DNA of 64,000 bases from Symploca sp. SIO3C6 (GTDB lineage: Bacteria; Cyanobacteriota; Cyanobacteriia; Cyanobacteriales; Coleofasciculaceae), in assembly GCA_010692425.1 (NCBI GenBank), contig JAAHHJ010000002.1:1-64000 (forward strand), read 5' to 3'. Positions within the stretch are counted from its first letter, which is position 1, and every line of letters begins with the position of its first letter. The position numbers and the translations under genes were made by a program. Positions 48,901 through 55,638 of the stretch are shown here, in pieces. The notes beneath the pieces were generated by a model. The model searched no databases. It was not told the DNA's origin and saw nothing but the letters and a program-made list of their open reading frames with translations.

Positions 48901-51191
48901 TGGGCAAAATTGAGATTTGGGACGAACAGAAAGTGCAAGAACTTCGACCCGATGCTTCCTATTTCCCCTTTGATTTTGGGGAAGTATCTCAGGAAAATCC
49001 AGGCTTAATTACCTCACTGTTTGCCCAACTCAAGCAAGAATTTGAACAGGGCATTCTGAAACCATTACCTCACAAAATCTTCCCGATTCAAAACCTAGTA
49101 GATGCCTTCCGCTTTATGGCTGGAGCTAAGCACATCGGCAAAGTAGTGCTTTCCATCCCAGAAATGAAGACTAGTTCTGTGAACCAGAAACTAGTGCGAG
49201 GGGATAGCAGTTACCTAATTACTGGTGGTTTAGGAGCCTTGGGACTCAAGGTAGCTAACTGGTTGGTAGAACAGGGGGCTAAAAATTTAGTACTAACTAG
49301 CCGCCGAGGCATATCATCTGATGCTGCACGAGAGACAGTTAGTCAACTGGAAAAGGTAGGAGCAGCAGTTAGGGTTGTTTGTGCTGATGTTTCTAAGCGG
49401 GAGGATGTGGCTAGGTTGTTAGAAGAGTGTCGAGCTACTGCACCATTGGGCGGCATTATTCATGGGGCTGGCGTGCTCGATGATGGCGTGCTACTCCAAC
49501 AATCAGTTGAGCGCTTTAGTCGGGTAATGGCTCCTAAGGTGGCTGGAGCTTGGAATTTGCATAATTTAACTCTAGATTTGCCCTTAGACTTCTTCGTCTG
49601 TTTCTCTTCTGTTGCTTCGTCCCTCGGTACATCGGGTCAAAGTAATTATGTCGCGGCTAATACTTTTCTCGATTCCCTAGCTCATCACCGCCAAGCTCTA
49701 GGTTTACCCTGCCTTACAGTTAACTGGGGTGCTTGGGCCCAAACGGGTATGGTAACAGACTTAAGTGAAGCTCACCAGCGTCGCCTAAAAGAGTGGGGCA
49801 TGGATTTCATTATTCCTCAGCAGGGCTTGCAAATGTTGGGTCAATTACTCCAACAGCAGGCAGTGCAAGTGAGTGTAATGCCAGTGAATTGGTCGAAATG
49901 GCTGGGGCGATTTCCAACGACACCTCCATTTTATAAAAATGTTCAACCTAGTAAATCTATAGAACCAAAGCAACTTGATTTTGGAGAACAATTAGAGGCA
50001 CTACCTCCATCCCAGCGCCGAGGTTTATTAGTAGAGTATCTACGCATCCAAGTAGCGAAAACCCTAGGGGTGAGTTCCCCTGAACAAATAGAGTTGGGGC
50101 AAAGGTTATTTGACTTGGGACTAGATTCTCTGATGGCTGTTGAGTTGAGAAGTCGTCTCCAATCCAGTTTAGGATGCTCCTTGCGTTCGACCCTACTGTT
50201 TGACTATCCGACAATAGAAGCATTGGTGGATTATCTGGCTCAAGAAGTACTTTCTTTGGAGGAGGCAGAAAGCTCAACCCAGGCAATACCCCGTAAGGAA
50301 TTAGCAGGGAATGACTCCTATGATTCAACTTTAGTCACTATTCAACCCCAAGGTTCCCAGCCTCCTCTATTTTTTGTCCCAGGAATCTTGGGTAATGTCT
50401 TTTATTTGGAACGATTAGCCTATTATTTAGGTTCAGAGCAACCATTTTATGGATTGCGGTCTGCTTGCAGCAGCGCTTCGCTATCGCTAGGTCTTGATGA
50501 AGACGTAGAACCCTATAAGCGGATAGAAGATATTGCTGCCCATCATATCAAAGGGATACAAACTCTTCAGCCCAATGGACCTTACTTACTCGGTGGTCAT
50601 TCTTTTGGGGGCAAAGTGGCTTTCGAGACCGCCCAGCAATTGAGAATGATGGGACAGGAGGTATCAATGCTTGCTATCGTTGACATCCAGGTAGGAGTTA
50701 CTGACAAAACCAAGGAGGTGATCAATTGGAATGATACTGAGTATATAGCCAACCTGGCTTATGAATGGGGACTTGCCTTAAATAAAGACCTGGGAGTTTC
50801 CAGGGAAAAGCTTCAGTCCCTCAGTTGGGATGAGCAAATTGACTATTTCTTAGAACAATTGAAAATTAGCGGTCAGAATTACGATCAAAATGAACTGAGG
50901 CGACTGGTAAAAGTTTACAAAGCTAATACTCAAGCGATGAGCCAATACCTACCACAGGAAAGCTATTCAGGTTCAATAACTCTTTTCCGAGCCGAGGATA
51001 TTTCCCCTAAGTATGAATTTCTACCCAATGAAATGGCTACAGAAGAAAATCCTACCTGGGGATGGGACAAGCTTTCTACTCAACCTTTGGTATTCGATAC
51101 TGTACCAGGAGATCATTTCACGATGATGATGGAACCTCAGGTTAGGGTTTTAGCTGAAAAGTTGAAATACTATCTCGCTCAGGTAATATGA
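39879..51191 (+). CDS. Hybrid NRPS-PKS: C(partial)-A-nMT-PCP-KS-AT-DH-ER-KR-ACP-TE
   Basis: One 3770-aa megasynthase. Residues 1-270 are only the second half of a condensation domain (from AYWQKKLGREL; no HHxxxDG). A domain about 290-1210 (YTSGSTGKPKG near 447, D493 in FDIAGLE, K1205), interrupted by an N-methyltransferase at about 765-1060 (LEIGCGTGM). PCP Ser1262. KS with C1496, H1632, H1672. AT about 1855-2160 with Ser1951 and HAFH at 2059, a malonyl-type mark. DH with H2262 and D2443. ER about 2785-3100 (HSAAGGVGQAAVQLA). KR from 3105 (GGLGALG, Y3257). ACP Ser3417. TE with Ser3575 and H3746. My by-eye specificity code is DILQLGMIWK, closest to glycine codes. Predicted product: one N-methylglycine extended by one fully reduced malonyl unit, that is 4-(methylamino)butanoate, released by TE. 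Short dispersed repeats interrupt several linkers in frame. A methyltransferase gene follows. Confidence 0.95.
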   Translation: MLNRQVVFSTILAEQKAYWQKKLGRELSVLAVPSDYPRSSIQSFRRAREILQLDQDIYLNFKQFCDRRRRAESERENIMLFVTLLATFKAILQRYTGVEDIIVGSLSTDSLFNQEGGTPEKFVNPVALRTNLTGYPSVQELLNRVVQTVEEAAANRDYPFEKLVEELSGDEDSTTAPIFQVMLVLDHLGSSTSESPLQLEQLENISKYTTKCDWVIWVSEKEGSLTIECDYNAQLFKPASIKRMLAHFHTLLEGLVTNPEQSISTLPLLTIAEQQQLLVEWNNTSAEYPQDKCIHQLFEEQAERTPEAVAAVFEGETLTYFELNQQANQLAHYLQELGVKPEVLVGICVERSLEMLVGLLGILKAGGAYVPLDPTYPQERLAHMLEDAEVRVVVTHSTLITGHLSSVFTQKPMTLVGLDTDWGRISQQSRSNPTSDVQPENLAYTIYTSGSTGKPKGVQLPHLGVVNFLTSMAQQPGLTAKDTLLAVTTISFDIAGLELYLPLSVGAKVVLASRELASSGQLLAKLIRDSGTTVMQATPATWYLLLVAGWEGIPGLKILCGGEALPRELAEQLLERKASLWNMYGPTEATIWSTVYEVGKGRQSQQTKDAPESIGRPIANTQIYILDSHLQPVSVGVIGELHIGGAGLARGYRNRPDLTAEKFIPNPFNQSQSERLYKTGDLARYLPDGNIEFLGRIDHQVKIRGFRIELGEIESVLNRHPGVNQSVVVAQESSANGLSRGDKRLVAYVVPDPTYQGNDDLDESESQAIQEQWQKLWNLAYSQEATEADPTFNISGWNDSYTGAPIPAEEMREWVKGTVERILSCKPNSVLEIGCGTGMLLFRVAPHCSAYYGVDLAPKALRYIEEQMEKLEGSWSHVQLRQGAANEAFEGIQPGEIDTLIINSVVQLFPGIGYLVEVLEKAAKLIKPGGTIFIGDVRSLPLLEAFHASIQLHQAPDSLTTEQLSQRIRKSIVQEGQMAIAPAFFTALQQHLPQISHVQIQLRRGRYHNEMSKFRYDAILHVGQEIYPTAEPHWLDWQKDKLTFSSVRQLLLENQPERLGVKQVSNSRLVPEMKLLELIKNGEPTTVGELKQSLQQLKSDGIEPEEWWKLRAELPYTVAINWSESQGYYDVVFQQGDTLSPSISPPVSSLPHKPWSAYANNPLQGQVASKLEPQLRRYLQENLPDYMVPTAFVTLEKMPLTPNGKVNRRALPLPDRSRPDLATTLVTAQSETEQVIAKVWQEILQLDLVGIQDNFFELGGNSLLLTQVHHQLAKLFGSNLSIVELFQYPTIKGLAQKLTQTQDSTSGIKRSHRSTASSTRDIAIIGMSCRFPGAKNIDTFWQNLRDGVESISFFTEEELELDNPTVLSDPNYVNAGAVLPDIDHFDASFFGYSAKEAGIMDPQQRIFLECAWEALESAGYNPQTYEGLVGIYAGSGMNTYLINNVNPHCNFSLQQTFLGSALDLQVRLANGKDFLPTRVSYKLNLNGPSVNVQTACSTALVAVHMASQSLLNGECDLAMAGGVAICVPQKTGYLYQEDMIFSPDGKCRAFDADAQGTVFGNGTGIVVVKLLEKALEDGDKIHAVIKGSAINNDGALKVGYTAPSVEGQAAVISEALARAKIDASTVSYVEAHGTGTALGDPIEIASLTQAFRETSEEKGFCAIGSVKTNIGHLLEAAGIAGLIKAVLALKHQQIPPSLHFQQPNPNINFEESPFYVNTTLSEWKTNGTPRRAGVSSFGMGGTNAHVVLEEAPEDQNRELLTGNRKRPRHILALSAKTEQALQELAERYVSYLDSAQDAELANICFTANTGRKHFNHRLAVVAESKQQLQEQLAAFPPSIVEVVSSQRKQIAFLFTGQGSQYLGMGHQLYETQPTFREALDRCDEILHSYLDKSLLEVLYPEQGNGEQETGNSFKDIDETTYTQPALFALEYALFQLWKSWGIEPDVVMGHSVGEYVAACVAGVFSLEDGLKLIAERGRLMQALPQDGEMASLLASEEEAIGLQQRFAIAAIGPYAEEVSIAAINGPQSVVISGKREAINAICASLEAEEIKTKKLTVSHAFHSPLMEPMLAEFEQIARQVSFSVPQIQLISNITGEIATDEIATPEYWCRHVREPVQFAASMKGLAGADILVEIGPKPILLGMGRQCLPEHQGLWLPSLRPGQNDWQQLLTSLAELYVQGVSVDWFGFDRDYLRHRENLPTYPFQRQRYWIEAADGWFQSKVTTQKSKVHPLLGQQLDLAGTEEIRFQSQINENSPVWLKDHRVFEDAIFPLTAYLEMALAAGGATCQSEQLRLEEVFIEQALPLSSGENGWDTLQLVLKPEKIGVYSFEIFSLTSSSSAKVQSAWARHAFGQIRDIQQSPGDTRQPKFTQVDIATLQAQCSEQISSQAFYQQLKQRNLNYGSSFQAVEKLWRGKGTVLGQICLPEVLLEEAGDYNLHPALLDACLHILGAIFPEDTYLPLVLEHLQVYQPPGSRLWSYGTIEGENNSKGENLKAELHLLDESGNLVAFLSDLYLRRANPELLQRTPDLKSHLYEVAWQPQALTSPPKKEPGSWLIFTDRDGIGEQIAQKLSEIGHHCILVYSGSAYKQLETQHYQLNPTAPGDFQQLFQEIESSKKNRLTPLGIVYLWSLEVDEQNLCDLHLDCGSVLHLVQALAKTNLSSRLWLVTPGTQPVVTSAPLQVQQAPLWGLGKAITLEHRELHCTCLDIDHSDTQTATSVKALYRELLSTETEDQIAYRQGVRYLARLQQFQSQESVKQQAFPSSSPVRVTINNYGVLDDIYLAPLKRRQPEPEEVEIQVRAAGLNFRDVLNALGMLKDYYAKHLGIDNPADIPFGFECAGTIVALGENVDNFQIGDEVVALAVGSLSSFVTTKAQNVAPKPQSLSFEEAATIPAAFLTAYYGLCELANIQAGERILIHSAAGGVGQAAVQLAQRTGAEIFGTASEGKWEFLKLMGIDHVMNSRTLEFAEQVMAITNGEGVDIVLNSFNKEFVDKSFEALAQGGRFVELGKIEIWDEQKVQELRPDASYFPFDFGEVSQENPGLITSLFAQLKQEFEQGILKPLPHKIFPIQNLVDAFRFMAGAKHIGKVVLSIPEMKTSSVNQKLVRGDSSYLITGGLGALGLKVANWLVEQGAKNLVLTSRRGISSDAARETVSQLEKVGAAVRVVCADVSKREDVARLLEECRATAPLGGIIHGAGVLDDGVLLQQSVERFSRVMAPKVAGAWNLHNLTLDLPLDFFVCFSSVASSLGTSGQSNYVAANTFLDSLAHHRQALGLPCLTVNWGAWAQTGMVTDLSEAHQRRLKEWGMDFIIPQQGLQMLGQLLQQQAVQVSVMPVNWSKWLGRFPTTPPFYKNVQPSKSIEPKQLDFGEQLEALPPSQRRGLLVEYLRIQVAKTLGVSSPEQIELGQRLFDLGLDSLMAVELRSRLQSSLGCSLRSTLLFDYPTIEALVDYLAQEVLSLEEAESSTQAIPRKELAGNDSYDSTLVTIQPQGSQPPLFFVPGILGNVFYLERLAYYLGSEQPFYGLRSACSSASLSLGLDEDVEPYKRIEDIAAHHIKGIQTLQPNGPYLLGGHSFGGKVAFETAQQLRMMGQEVSMLAIVDIQVGVTDKTKEVINWNDTEYIANLAYEWGLALNKDLGVSREKLQSLSWDEQIDYFLEQLKISGQNYDQNELRRLVKVYKANTQAMSQYLPQESYSGSITLFRAEDISPKYEFLPNEMATEENPTWGWDKLSTQPLVFDTVPGDHFTMMMEPQVRVLAEKLKYYLAQVI

Positions 51192-51220
51192 AGTCCAGAT
51201 AATCAATTTAAGAAAAAATA

Positions 51221-51850
51221 GTGAATACTGAAGACAGAGTACAGTGGATATATAGTTCCCAGAACAATCAAGAATTAATCGAACGTTATAGTATCTGGGC
51301 AAAGGACTATGACCAAGATTTAACGGATGTATTTGTCTATGTAAGTCCACAGAAGGCGGTGGAGGCATTTCTGAAGTACGTATCCCAAGATGCCAAAATT
51401 TTGGATGCTGGAGCTGGTACGGGATTAGTAGGTCAGCTTCTCCACCAACAGGGCTACCATAATCTAGAGGCAATGGATATGTCCCAAGGGATGCTGGAGG
51501 AGGCAGGTAAAAAGAAAGTCTATACTGCCTTACACCAGGGGATCTTAGGTGAGCCACTAGATTTTTCCGCTGACTATTTTGATGCAACTGTTAGCATTGG
51601 TGTGTTTACCCCCGGACATGCTCCGAGTAGTGCTTTTGACGAACTAATCCGTATTACTAAGCCAGGGGGTTACATTATTTTTTCCATGCGTCCTGATTTT
51701 TATGAAAACAGCGATTTCTCAGAAAAGCAGTCCGCCTTGGCAAAGTCTGGTCAATGGGAACTGGTAGAAATTGGCGAAAAATTTCAATGCCTGCCCAAAG
51801 GCGAGCCGGAAATAGAATTACAGATTTGGGTTTACCAAGTTGTGAGATAG
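51221..51850 (+). CDS. SAM-dependent class I methyltransferase
   Basis: The 209-aa protein has the Rossmann SAM fold: motif I ILDAGAGTGLVGQLL (residues about 63-77), acidic loop EAMDMSQGMLEEA, motif II DATVSIGVFTPGHAP and motif III ITKPGGYIIFSMRPDF. The N-terminal helix RYSIWAKDYDQDL is like the WBSCR27/UbiE-type small-molecule methyltransferases. GTG at 51221 lies 29 bp after the NRPS-PKS stop, so it is almost certainly in the same transcript. Acceptor unknown. In this context the amino group of the NRPS-PKS product is a reasonable guess, giving further N-methylation. No SET or RNA-binding domain is present. Confidence 0.88.
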   Translation: MNTEDRVQWIYSSQNNQELIERYSIWAKDYDQDLTDVFVYVSPQKAVEAFLKYVSQDAKILDAGAGTGLVGQLLHQQGYHNLEAMDMSQGMLEEAGKKKVYTALHQGILGEPLDFSADYFDATVSIGVFTPGHAPSSAFDELIRITKPGGYIIFSMRPDFYENSDFSEKQSALAKSGQWELVEIGEKFQCLPKGEPEIELQIWVYQVVR

Positions 51851-52014
51851 ATGTAAATCTTTTAAGTCAAAAAAAACGTTAGAGCTGCAACAAAATACTC
51901 TAAAAGAAGAAACTCTCTCAACCAATGAATTTGTCACAAGAAGGCAGAAGATAGAAGGCTCTAGGGCTTTATGTTTATGGTTTGGAAGAAGCTTAGACTC
52001 CTCCTTTCCCCCTT

Positions 52015-52036
52015 CCGTCGGAGAGGACGGGGCTTG
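52015..52036 (+). repeat. Orphan IS200/IS605-type end-like hairpin (second copy)
   Basis: CCGTCGGAGAGGACGGGGCTTG repeats the theme of 3745-3776 (GTCC...GGACGGGGCTTGAATCC). No transposase is close by. Confidence 0.4.
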
Positions 52037-52043
52037 TATCCTC

Positions 52044-52078
52044 AAGGGGTGAAGTTAAAAGGAAATGCTTCACCCCTT
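52044..52078. terminator. Perfect 11-bp hairpin after the methyltransferase gene
   Basis: AAGGGGTGAAG and CTTCACCCCTT pair perfectly around a 13-base loop. Only a short T-rich stretch follows, so termination efficiency is uncertain. It lies about 190 bp after the methyltransferase stop and overlaps the reading frame of the downstream pseudogene. Confidence 0.5.
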
Positions 52079-52408
52079 CTGCCCTGGAGCCCTGGAGCCT
52101 TTCAAGGCAAAAGCCTTGGTCACTGTTGATGGCAAACGGTTCCATTACATCTGGTTATATGACCATTGCCTCTGTCCTCGCTCTATGCTTTATTTTGTTA
52201 CTTAAACAATCCGACTTATCAATACTGTTTCCGCCTAGAAGCTGGGGATTGCTTACTAGTGCAAAATTTTCGGGTTCTTCACGGGCGCAAAGCTTTTAAT
52301 CCGAATTCTGGCTCTAGACACCTCGAAGTGGCATTTGTAGAGTGGAACGATTTTACAGGAAGACATGATTTCTACAGAGTTAAGGATGATTTGTATCTAG
52401 TTCATTAA
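52065..52408 (+). pseudogene. Internally deleted gamma-butyrobetaine-hydroxylase-like dioxygenase
   Basis: Two ends of one gene are fused with the middle missing. The first frame (52065-52205) contains ALVTVDGKRFHYIWLYDHCL, the N-terminal DUF971-type domain of gamma-butyrobetaine/trimethyllysine hydroxylases (usual form FHYIWLRDxCxC). The second frame (from about 52199) reads RLEAGDCLLVQNFRVLHGRK, then AFNPNSGSRHLEVAFVEWND, the C-terminus of the TauD-type fold with the distal Fe-binding His (VLHGR) and the 2-oxoglutarate-binding Arg. The double-stranded-helix core with the HxD motif, roughly 250 codons, is deleted and the frame shifted, so it cannot be active. It lies after the NRPS-PKS and methyltransferase genes and was probably part of the same pathway. 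Confidence 0.7.
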
Positions 52409-52448
52409 AATTACTGGAGTAAGGAACTTTCGTAGCTAGTTTCGGAGA

Positions 52449-52682
52449 GTGATGACAGAATGGTATAAAGCTTTAAATACCAATCGTTTAGTTAAGAAAG
52501 AAAATATAATGGATTATCAAAGCATTATACAAAAGGCTAGGCACAAGCAAGAACCTTTAAAAGCAGAACAAGTAATAAGTAACAAATATAATTTTGTCAT
52601 ATTTTCCAATTCATTACTTATTATTTATTACTTATTACTTATTACTTATTACTTATTACTTAATTCAAAACAACTTACCTAA
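52449..52682 (+). CDS. Short ORF ending in a heptamer array, likely truncated gene
   Basis: The 77-codon frame starts MMTEWYKALNTNRLVKKENI, continues DYQSIIQKARHKQEPLKAEQ, and its last 25 codons are translated repeat DNA (LLIIYYLLLITYYLLL). The first 48 codons look coding and polar. The product is probably the head of a gene cut off by the repeat array. No family recognised; it could be the last member of the NRPS-PKS operon. Confidence 0.4.
   Translation: MMTEWYKALNTNRLVKKENIMDYQSIIQKARHKQEPLKAEQVISNKYNFVIFSNSLLIIYYLLLITYYLLLNSKQLT
52612..52663 (+). repeat. Heptanucleotide array (TTACTTA)n
   Basis: About seven units of TTACTTA with one variant. Longest of the heptamer arrays in the window with the one at 59639-59680. 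Resembles the STRR repeats known from filamentous cyanobacteria. Confidence 0.85.
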
Positions 52683-53538
52683 ATAACAAGACTGGTACGT
52701 GAGTACTACGTAGTACTTGTGCTGTGGTACTACCGATTACCAGATGGCGAATTCGGCTGTGTCCATAGGCACCCATAATTAGAAAATTGATATTATGCTC
52801 TTCGACGTAACTAGTCATCACCTTTTCTGGTTCACCGTGCAACAGTTTACAAATTGGCTCAAACCCACCTTCCCGTGCTTTGGTTTCAGCTGCTTGCAGA
52901 TATGCTAGCGCTGATTCCTCCTCCTGTTGTTTAGCAACAGTAAGCAGATGCAGTTCAATTTCTTGAAAAGCAGGCAAATCCAACAAAAATTGCAGTGCTT
53001 TCTGACAGCTATTACCGCCATCGTAAGCTAGCAAGAGACGTTCAATTGGCTGAAAGTGACGCGAGGTAACTAGGCATGGTTTATGACTTGAACGTACTAC
53101 CCGTTCTAGATTAGCACCGAGGTGTTCAGCAGCAAAATCAGCAGTTTCTCCCCGTTTGCCCAGCATGATTAAATCGGCTTTCTCTTCAAATTGGTGAAAA
53201 CTATCTACCAAAAAACCGGTACGATGGGTTAGCTTGACATAACTAACTCCTTCATTTGCCAAAAATTCTCCCGCTTCTTGAAGGATAATTTTAGCTCTTT
53301 GATGGTTAATTTTGGCTTTTTCGTGTTCTAGTTTCACTAACTGATCTAAAAGCTGCTTGTAGGAATCAATACCAATACTACCGCTGAAATCTTTTGTATT
53401 TGTAATACCACTTTTGCGAAGATCAGTAACATAAAGTACCTCAATTGAGGCAGACATATGATTCGCTAGCCAAGCTGCATATTCATAGCCACTTCGGGAG
53501 TAAGAAGAGCCATCAGTGCACAGAAGAATTCTTTTCAT
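52675..53538 (-). CDS. Tandem universal stress protein
   Basis: The 287-aa protein has two UspA domains. The first (1-150) starts RILLCTDGSSYSRSGYEYAA and has MLGKRGETADFAAEHLGANL, a partly degenerate ATP motif. The second (about 160-287) starts RLLLAYDGGNSCQKALQFLL and ends with an intact ATP-binding motif MGAYGHSRIRHLVIGSTTAQ. It acts in the cytoplasm in stress tolerance. It is transcribed in the same direction as the SulP gene upstream, with an octamer array between them; USP-SulP pairing is common in bacteria. Confidence 0.92.
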   Translation of the reverse strand: MKRILLCTDGSSYSRSGYEYAAWLANHMSASIEVLYVTDLRKSGITNTKDFSGSIGIDSYKQLLDQLVKLEHEKAKINHQRAKIILQEAGEFLANEGVSYVKLTHRTGFLVDSFHQFEEKADLIMLGKRGETADFAAEHLGANLERVVRSSHKPCLVTSRHFQPIERLLLAYDGGNSCQKALQFLLDLPAFQEIELHLLTVAKQQEEESALAYLQAAETKAREGGFEPICKLLHGEPEKVMTSYVEEHNINFLIMGAYGHSRIRHLVIGSTTAQVLRSTHVPVLLFR

Positions 53539-53628
53539 ATTACTTATTAGGCTTTTGTGCGTCTAGATTGCACTTTCTCTAGTTTTAGAAAAACCCGCTT
53601 TACCTCTCCCCCTCTTTCTCTCTATCTG

Positions 53629-53780
53629 CGGAGACACGGAGATACGGAGACACGGAGATACGGAGACACGGAGACACGGAGACGCGGAGACGCGGAGACG
53701 CGGAGACACGGAGACGCGGAGACACGGAGACGCGGAGACGCGGAGACGCGGAGACGCGGAGACACGGAGACACGGAGATA
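53629..53780 (+). repeat. Octanucleotide array, 19 units of CGGAGAYR
   Basis: Nineteen uninterrupted 8-bp units, CGGAGACA, CGGAGACG or CGGAGATA, cover 152 bp. There are no spacers, so it is not a CRISPR. A reading frame runs through it and yields RRHGDTETRR-type text, a translation artefact. Confidence 0.95.
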
Positions 53781-53884
53781 AGAGGAAATGTTTCTTTTAG
53801 GCTGCCCTTAAATAATTTGTTCGAGAACTAAGAGACATCTTATTTCATTAAGCGTGAAAACTTTTATAAATCGGTGAAGTTTAT

Positions 53885-55384
53885 CTAGTGTTCGGCAAGA
53901 TTTTCAAGGGATCCCGGTTTGTCGTGAATTGCTAGCTTATCTAATAATGTAGAGCTAGCTTCATTAAGGCCAATCAAATCCACTTCAGCACCGTTTCTAC
54001 GAAACTCTAGCACCACTTTGTCGATGGCTGCTACTGCTGATTGATCCCATAAATGGGCATGAGTTAAGTCAATTTTGACATACTCAAGCTCCTCCTTGAA
54101 ATTAAAGGCAGCCAGGAAATAATTTACTGAAACAAAGAAAATTTGACCAGCAACACTGTAAGTGCGCTTAGTTTTATCTTCACTAAGAACAGTATCAACA
54201 AATACTAGTTGTGCAATTTTACGAGAAAAGAAGATTGCACTAAGTGCTACTCCAATTAAAACGCCAATGGCGAGGTTGTGAGTAAACACAGTCATGATTA
54301 CTGTTGTTAACATAATCACAGTTTCGCTTCTGGGCATAATCGGCAGTTTTTTTAAAGAAGCCCAGTTAAAAGTACCGATAGAAACCATAAACATAACTGC
54401 GATTAGAGCAGCCATGGGAATGCGACTTACCCAGTTGCTCAGTACTAGAATAAAGAATAATAACAAGACTCCAGCACTGAAGGTGGAAAGACGTCCTCTT
54501 CCTCCCGATTTAATATTAATTACTGACTGACCAATCATGGCACAACCTGCCATGCCACCAAAACAACCAGTTACACAGTTAGCAATACCTTGAGCTACAG
54601 CTTCCTTATTTTTCTGGCTAGGAGTGTCGGTAAGGTCATCAATAACATTAGCGGTGAGAAATGATTCTAGCAAGCCTACTAAAGATAAGGTTAAGGCATA
54701 GGGGAAAATTATTGAAAGTGTCTCAAAGTTAAAGGGTACAGTCGGTATGTTAAAAACAGGCAGGGTGGTAGGTAACTCGCCCATATCCCCGACTGTGAGA
54801 ACATCAGTACCAGTAATGATCGTAATTACAGTTAAGACAATAATGGAAACCAGGGGAGAAGGTACACTCTTGGTAAAACGAGGCAGTACATAGATAATCG
54901 TCAAGCCAGCAGCCACCATCGCGTACATCAGCCATAGGTTTTTGCCAAGCTCCTGGGCTTTTGTAAAAGCTTCAAATTGTGCTAGGAAGATTAAAATTGC
55001 CAGGGCATTGACAAAGCCTATCATCACTGCACGAGAAACGAACTTCATCTGATTCCCGAGTTTCAGCCAGCCCCAGAAAATTTGCAGCACACCTGTAAGG
55101 ATTGTAGCAGCAAACAGATACTGTAATCCATGGTCTTTGACTAAAGTAATCATCAGCAGTGCCATCGCCCCAGTGGCTGCTGAAATCATACCAGGGCGTC
55201 CTCCTACAAAGGCTGTAATTATTGCAATACAGAAAGAGGCATAAAGCCCCACTTTGGGATCAACACCAGCGATAATCGAAAAGGCGATCGCTTCTGGAAT
55301 TAGGGCTAATGCTACCACAGCGCCCGCGAGTAAATCTCCTCGGACATTGGAGAACCATTCTTGTTTGACAAAAAGTTTATTCAA
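53885..55384 (-). CDS. SulP-family anion transporter with STAS domain
   Basis: The 499-aa protein has 10-12 membrane helices with the SulP signature near the start ([20 protein letters not shown], then [12 protein letters not shown]) and the [20 protein letters not shown] segment mid-protein. The C-terminal STAS domain is short (about 405-490, [20 protein letters not shown]). SulP proteins carry sulfate, bicarbonate or dicarboxylates. This one lacks the overall sequence of the bicarbonate transporter BicA as I know it, so the substrate is open. It neighbours a universal stress protein gene on the same strand. Confidence 0.9.
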   Translation of the reverse strand: MNKLFVKQEWFSNVRGDLLAGAVVALALIPEAIAFSIIAGVDPKVGLYASFCIAIITAFVGGRPGMISAATGAMALLMITLVKDHGLQYLFAATILTGVLQIFWGWLKLGNQMKFVSRAVMIGFVNALAILIFLAQFEAFTKAQELGKNLWLMYAMVAAGLTIIYVLPRFTKSVPSPLVSIIVLTVITIITGTDVLTVGDMGELPTTLPVFNIPTVPFNFETLSIIFPYALTLSLVGLLESFLTANVIDDLTDTPSQKNKEAVAQGIANCVTGCFGGMAGCAMIGQSVINIKSGGRGRLSTFSAGVLLLFFILVLSNWVSRIPMAALIAVMFMVSIGTFNWASLKKLPIMPRSETVIMLTTVIMTVFTHNLAIGVLIGVALSAIFFSRKIAQLVFVDTVLSEDKTKRTYSVAGQIFFVSVNYFLAAFNFKEELEYVKIDLTHAHLWDQSAVAAIDKVVLEFRRNGAEVDLIGLNEASSTLLDKLAIHDKPGSLENLAEH

Positions 55385-55511
55385 ATCGCCCTCTTGGTAA
55401 TCGTAAAACTAGAATTTGCTTGATTAGAGTCAAATAAAACTTTATTATCAACGCAAAACTCTAAAACTTGCCGCTTTTAAATTGACAGCATAAATCTTTA
55501 CCGCCTGTTAT

Positions 55512-55545
55512 AGGGAGAGTGGGGGAGGGGGAGATGAAGAGATAG
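55512..55545 (+). repeat. GGGGAGA-type tract
   Basis: Short G/A-rich low-complexity run (GGGAGAGTGGGGGAGGGGGA), same family as at 4838-4891. A heptamer ATGAACC x3 follows at about 55600-55622. Confidence 0.65.
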
Positions 55546-55638
55546 TTATTGGTTAAGAAGAGCTTAGTATGACTATTGATAGTTCATAAATTGATAACAA
55601 TGAACCATGAACCATGAACCATTTCTAAAAATACTCCT

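Noticed and set aside
40000-51190. Second NRPS module or trans-AT PKS
   Set aside because: Exactly one A, one PCP, one KS, one AT, one ACP and one TE are seen; the AT is in cis and has its catalytic Ser.
53629-53780. Possible CRISPR array
   Set aside because: Units are 8 bp and contiguous, with no spacers and no cas genes. The heptamer arrays fail for the same reason.
53557-53781. 74-codon frame through the octamer array
   Set aside because: The product (RRHGDTETRR-type) is only the translation of an 8-bp repeat; no start or ribosome site of quality and no non-repeat content.
53885-55384. BicA bicarbonate transporter
   Set aside because: Only the general SulP pattern matches; the N-terminal and STAS sequences differ from BicA as I know it, so a substrate was not assigned.
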